Both the position numbers and the translations under genes were made by a program. Positions 5,758-8,682 of a stretch of DNA of 8,682 nt are shown here, one piece after another. This stretch comes from Micrococcales bacterium UBA7472 (lineage in GTDB: Bacteria > Actinomycetota > Actinomycetes > Actinomycetales > Microbacteriaceae), in NCBI GenBank assembly GCA_002478545.1, contig DLOY01000057.1:1-8682 (forward strand), in the 5' to 3' direction. How positions within the stretch are numbered: position 1 is the first letter of the stretch; every line of letters begins with the position of its first letter. A model generated the notes under the pieces. That model saw only the letters and a list, made by a program, of their open reading frames with translations, made no database searches and was not told where the DNA came from.

Positions 5758-6654
5758 CTACCGCCGAGCGCGCGGGTGAGCCGACTGATAAACCTCTCGC
5801 AAGGTATCGATTGTGATCTTCGTGTAAATCTGAGTGGTGGCCACCGAGGAGTGCCCGAGAAGCTCCTGGACAACCCTTACGTCAGCGCCGCCCTCGATTA
5901 GGTGAGTTGCAAAACAATGGCGCAGCGTGTGGGGTGAAAGCTCGATTCCCACTTCCTCGCCACAGGCTCGAATGATCTCCCAAATGGACTGCCTTGATAG
6001 ACGTCCGCCGCGCTGGTTCAGAAATAGTGCCGCAGTTGCGGCTTTGACCAAACCAGGTCGCACTCGAACTAGGTACTCGTCGAGCGCGCGCCTGGCGAAA
6101 CTGCCAACTGGGACGAGTCGCTCCTTTGACCCCTTACCGCGGACTCGAATAAAACCTGAGTGGTCAACCTCATCCAAATCCAGAGCTGCGATTTCACTGA
6201 CACGAGCTCCGCTGGAGTAAAGCAGCTCAACGATGGCGCGGTTTCTAATTCTGATCAGGTCCGGGCTGTCCGTTCCTGGCTCAGGCCCGCTGGCCTCCAA
6301 CAGCTTTTCAACTTGAGACAGGTGCAGAGCCTTCGGCAGTCGCATCGGAAGTTTGGGCGGCTTGACCTTCTTTGTGGGATCGTCGCTTCGCAGACCCTCG
6401 AGTGCCAGAAATCGATGAAATCCTCGAATTGCGGCGAGGGCCCTCGCCCTCGAAGAGGCGATCAAGCCACTGTCGATAAGGGCCACCTGGTAGCGCTCTA
6501 TGTGCTCGGAGGTAGCTCCTAAGGCATCAACACCATGTTTTTCAAGAAAATCTAGATAACCGGACAGGTCTTTACCGTAAGCCGAGAGGGTGTTTGCGCT
6601 CAGCCCGCGCTCTATCGTCAGATGCCGCAGATAGCTCTCGAGCGGCCTGGACAT
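5758..6654 (-). CDS. xerD: Site-specific tyrosine recombinase XerD
   Basis: XerD, with XerC, resolves chromosome dimers at dif near the terminus. At 298 residues it has the normal length. The N-terminal SAM-like DNA-binding domain covers about 1-100 (opening LESYLRHLTIERGLSANTL), and the catalytic domain about 107-290. The catalytic set is complete: Arg151 in SGARVSE, Lys174 in GKGSKERLVP, His242 and Arg245 in SPHTLRHCFATH, His268 in LLGHSS, and Tyr277 in TTQIYTK. Its place between pyrG and the parA-like/scpAB genes and its lack of phage-type arms argue for the housekeeping enzyme rather than a mobile-element integrase. XerC versus XerD is judged from context and the SGARVSE wording. The ATG at 6654 directly follows the pyrG stop (TAAATG), with only a weak GAG upstream, so coupling to pyrG is likely. 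Confidence 0.95.
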   Translation of the reverse strand: MSRPLESYLRHLTIERGLSANTLSAYGKDLSGYLDFLEKHGVDALGATSEHIERYQVALIDSGLIASSRARALAAIRGFHRFLALEGLRSDDPTKKVKPPKLPMRLPKALHLSQVEKLLEASGPEPGTDSPDLIRIRNRAIVELLYSSGARVSEIAALDLDEVDHSGFIRVRGKGSKERLVPVGSFARRALDEYLVRVRPGLVKAATAALFLNQRGGRLSRQSIWEIIRACGEEVGIELSPHTLRHCFATHLIEGGADVRVVQELLGHSSVATTQIYTKITIDTLREVYQSAHPRARR

Positions 6655-8319
6655 TTAGTTCTCGTTGAATAGCCGCTGCTGACGCTGACGCTCCAAAGCT
6701 GCCTTGATAAGCCCGTGGAACAGCGGGTGAGCCTTGGTTGGTCGAGACTTGAACTCAGGGTGAGCCTGGGTGCCCACGTAGTAAGGATGGACCTCCCGAG
6801 GAAGTTCTACATACTCAACTAGCTGACCATCTGGACTGGTTCCCGAGAAGACCAGACCGCTTGCAGCAATCTGATCGCGGAAGCGGTTGTTGACCTCGTA
6901 GCGGTGGCGGTGCCTCTCGTGAGAGACAGTTGATCCGTAGACCTCCGCAACAATGCTCCCCTGAGTGAGTTTCGCCTCGTAGCTTCCAAGACGCATTGTG
7001 CCGCCAAGATCTCCACCAGCAAGAACGTCCACCTGCTCGGCCATGGTCGCGATTACTGCGTTCTGAGCATTTGGTTCGAACTCGCTCGAAGTCGCACCAA
7101 CGATGCCAGCCTTGTTCCTGGCGTGCTCAATAACCATGCACTGCAATCCAAGACAGAGTCCCAGGGTTGGAATTTGCTGTTCACGTGCAAATTTCAAAGC
7201 CCCGAGCTTGCCCTCAATGCCTCGGATTCCGAATCCTCCCGGAACACAGATGGCGTCAAGGTCCGAAAGATGTTTCGCAGCACCCTCTTCAGTTTCGCAA
7301 TCGTCAGACTTGATCCAACGGATGTTTACCTTGGCCGACTCTGCAAACCCGCCCGCCCGGAGGGCTTCGGTGACAGACAGATACGCATCAGGCAGGTCGA
7401 TGTACTTACCAACAAGACCAACGGTGATCTCGTGCTTTGGATCATGCACTGCTTCAAGGACAGGGGTCCAACCACTCCAGTCGACATCGCTGACGTCGAG
7501 CTTCAGGGACCTAATGATGTAGCTATCGAGCCCCTCGGAGTGCAGAACCTTCGGAATGTCATATATGGAGGCAGCGTCGGCGGCAGTCACGACTGCCTCA
7601 CGGTCAACATCGCACATCAAGGCAATCTTGTTCTTGATTCCCTCTGGTAGCTCCCGATCGGATCTGCAGACAATCGCGTCAGGCTGAATGCCCAGCGAGC
7701 GCAGCATCGCAACGGAGTGCTGTGTTGGCTTGGTCTTGAGTTCACCGGATGGTTTTAGGTAAGGGACGAGGGTCACGTGCACGAAGAAAACATTGTCCCT
7801 ACCGATGTCTCTTCTCACCTGTCGAGCAGCCTCCATGAATGGCTGCGACTCGATGTCTCCAACCGTGCCGCCGATCTCGGTGATAATCACGTCGGGAGCT
7901 GGGACCATAGTTGCCTGCAATCGCATACGGCGCTTTAGCTCGTCGGTGATATGCGGGATGACCTGAACGGTGTCGCCTAAGTACTCGCCCCTTCTCTCCT
8001 TGGCAATCACGGTTGAATAAGCCTGTCCGGTTGTGACGTTGGCGGCGGCATTGAGATTGATGTCCAAAAAGCGCTCGTAGTGACCTATGTCTAGGTCGGT
8101 CTCGGCACCGTCTTCGGTGACAAAAACTTCTCCATGCTGAAACGGATTCATGGTTCCAGGATCAACGTTTAGATAAGGGTCGAGCTTTTGCATCACGACT
8201 TTTAGTCCGCGCGCTCTGAGGAGATTTCCCAGTGAAGCGGCGGTCAGGCCCTTACCTAGGGATGACGCAACGCCACCAGTAACGAAAATGTGTCTTGGGA
8301 TTCCAGAGCTCTCGGCCAT
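6655..8319 (-). CDS. pyrG: CTP synthase (glutamine-hydrolysing)
   Basis: Makes CTP from UTP, ATP and glutamine, the last step of de novo pyrimidine nucleotide synthesis. Residues 1-270 form the synthase (amidoligase) domain, with the nucleotide-binding SSLGKGL (19-25), KLDPYLNVDPGTMNPFQHGE (45-64) and ITEIGGTVGDIES (146-158). The C-terminal class I glutamine amidotransferase domain (about 298-545) has GGFGIRG (361-367), nucleophile Cys389 in LGLCLGLQ, and His520 and Glu522 in AHPEF. The length of 554 is typical. The ATG at 8319 is preceded only by a weak GAGA. The next gene, xerD, begins on the base after the stop. No G-run leader or hairpin resembling the CTP-sensing attenuator of Firmicutes pyrG is seen upstream. 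Confidence 0.98.
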   Translation of the reverse strand: MAESSGIPRHIFVTGGVASSLGKGLTAASLGNLLRARGLKVVMQKLDPYLNVDPGTMNPFQHGEVFVTEDGAETDLDIGHYERFLDINLNAAANVTTGQAYSTVIAKERRGEYLGDTVQVIPHITDELKRRMRLQATMVPAPDVIITEIGGTVGDIESQPFMEAARQVRRDIGRDNVFFVHVTLVPYLKPSGELKTKPTQHSVAMLRSLGIQPDAIVCRSDRELPEGIKNKIALMCDVDREAVVTAADAASIYDIPKVLHSEGLDSYIIRSLKLDVSDVDWSGWTPVLEAVHDPKHEITVGLVGKYIDLPDAYLSVTEALRAGGFAESAKVNIRWIKSDDCETEEGAAKHLSDLDAICVPGGFGIRGIEGKLGALKFAREQQIPTLGLCLGLQCMVIEHARNKAGIVGATSSEFEPNAQNAVIATMAEQVDVLAGGDLGGTMRLGSYEAKLTQGSIVAEVYGSTVSHERHRHRYEVNNRFRDQIAASGLVFSGTSPDGQLVEYVELPREVHPYYVGTQAHPEFKSRPTKAHPLFHGLIKAALERQRQQRLFNEN

Positions 8320-8373
8320 GGAATCTCAATCTATCAGCGATTCAATAGCAGTTTGCCTGCGACACCAAAGTTT
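8320..8373. other. 54-bp recN-pyrG intergenic gap
   Basis: The longest non-coding stretch in the window. Reading on the minus strand it is moderately A+T-rich, with no clear -35/-10 pair, no U-run terminator and no strong ribosome binding site apart from a weak GAGA before the pyrG ATG. Transcription may pass from recN into pyrG, or a poorly matching promoter may lie here or inside recN. Confidence 0.5.
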
Positions 8374-8682
8374 CTAGCTGGAAGCTAATAATTCTTTAGC
8401 GTGGGCAATTGCCACATCTGAATCCGGAGCGCCAGAGAGCATGCGAGCGAGTTCTCGCACACGCTCCTCGCCACTGAGCGGCAAAACAGAAGAGTGAGTT
8501 ATCGAACCCTGTGTGTTCTTCAAAACTCGAATTTGATTTGAAGCGAAAGCCGCCACCTGCGCCAGATGGGTAATGACCAAAACTTGCGTGTTCGTGGCCA
8601 CCCTTGCAAGTCTGCGACCCAGCTCAAGAGCAGTCTGCCCGCCAACTCCAGCATCGACCTCGTCAAAAATCATGGTCGGCAA
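8374..8682 (-). CDS. recN: DNA repair protein RecN, C-terminal fragment cut by the window edge
   Basis: RecN is an SMC-like ATPase acting in recombinational repair of double-strand breaks. Only the last 102 residues are visible, with the 5' end outside the window. The first visible codon is TTG read as an internal Leu, not a start. The fragment is the C-terminal half of the ABC ATPase head. It has the Walker B/D-loop region IFDEVDAGVGG (5-15) followed by the switch histidine in VITHLAQVAAFA (36-47), and then the usual closing helices EERVRELARMLSG (72-84). The wording matches RecN rather than SMC or RecF. The stop is 54 bp before pyrG. The LexA-type control common for recN cannot be judged because its promoter is not in the window. 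Confidence 0.96.
   Translation of the reverse strand: MPTMIFDEVDAGVGGQTALELGRRLARVATNTQVLVITHLAQVAAFASNQIRVLKNTQGSITHSSVLPLSGEERVRELARMLSGAPDSDVAIAHAKELLASS

Noticed and set aside
5758..6654. Tyrosine recombinase gene considered as the sign of an integrated element
   Set aside because: Length, motifs and the conserved actinobacterial neighbourhood fit housekeeping XerD. There are no flanking repeats, tRNA or cargo genes.
7103..7650. Long plus-strand open frames (139 and 175 codons) opposite pyrG
   Set aside because: They are antisense to highly conserved CTP synthase sequence, overlap each other in different frames, and show no recognisable domain. Other plus-strand frames (for example 28-531 and 2515-3006) are the same kind of shadow.
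8340..8368. Possible promoter before pyrG (TTGGTG, 17 nt, TTGAAT on the minus strand)
   Set aside because: The -35 matches only three of six consensus bases, the -10 four of six, and the -10 lacks the TA start. Too weak to list as a feature.
8320..8373. CTP-sensing attenuator or riboswitch before pyrG
   Set aside because: The 54-bp leader has no initial G-run, no terminator/antiterminator stems and is too short for a known riboswitch class.
8374..8390. Small inverted repeat TAGCT-TCC-AGCTA at the recN stop, considered as a terminator
   Set aside because: The stem is only five pairs, poor in G+C, with no U-run after it on the recN strand. On the plus strand an A+T-rich stretch follows, but no gene there needs terminating.

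Overview
The window is a compact stretch of actinobacterial core chromosome. Every supported gene lies on the minus strand, so reading runs from high to low coordinates. The order is recN (3' end only), pyrG, xerD, a parA-like ATPase gene, scpA, scpB, rluB-type pseudouridine synthase, aroH-type chorismate mutase, tyrA, cmk and der (5' part only). This xerD-parA-scpA-scpB-rluB-(aroH-tyrA)-cmk-der order is, from memory, the classical actinobacterial arrangement seen in Mycobacterium and Streptomyces. The base composition (roughly 50-55% G+C by eye), the very tight packing and the protein sequences suggest a small-genome member of the Microbacteriaceae, perhaps a freshwater Luna-type lineage. That placement is inference; no 16S rRNA gene is present.

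Right-hand part (8682 to 5758): the last 102 residues of RecN (DNA repair) are followed by the only gap over 30 bp, 54 bp long. Then come complete CTP synthase (PyrG) and, with no base between stop and start, the tyrosine recombinase XerD.

Central part (5728 to 2831): a ParA/Soj-type ATPase is encoded directly before, and overlapping, the two non-SMC subunits of the bacterial condensin (ScpA kleisin, ScpB winged-helix protein). A 23S rRNA pseudouridine synthase of the RluB/E/F group follows. The ORFs overlap by 17, 11 and up to 14 nt, suggesting translational coupling.

Left-hand part (2831 to 1): chorismate mutase and prephenate dehydrogenase catalyse consecutive steps of tyrosine synthesis. 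CMP kinase and the double GTPase Der (ribosome assembly) follow. rluB-aroH, aroH-tyrA and tyrA-cmk each join through a one-base TAATG overlap, and cmk-der through a 4-nt overlap with a TTG start.

No mobile element, CRISPR array, tRNA, rRNA, riboswitch or convincing terminator was found, and no stretch over 300 bases lacks a gene. The window looks like ordinary housekeeping DNA. I see no undescribed system. The points most worth a second look are the ParA-ScpA-ScpB coupling, the chain of stop-start junctions without clear ribosome binding sites, and a CMP kinase with a shortened lid and a changed substrate-arm residue.
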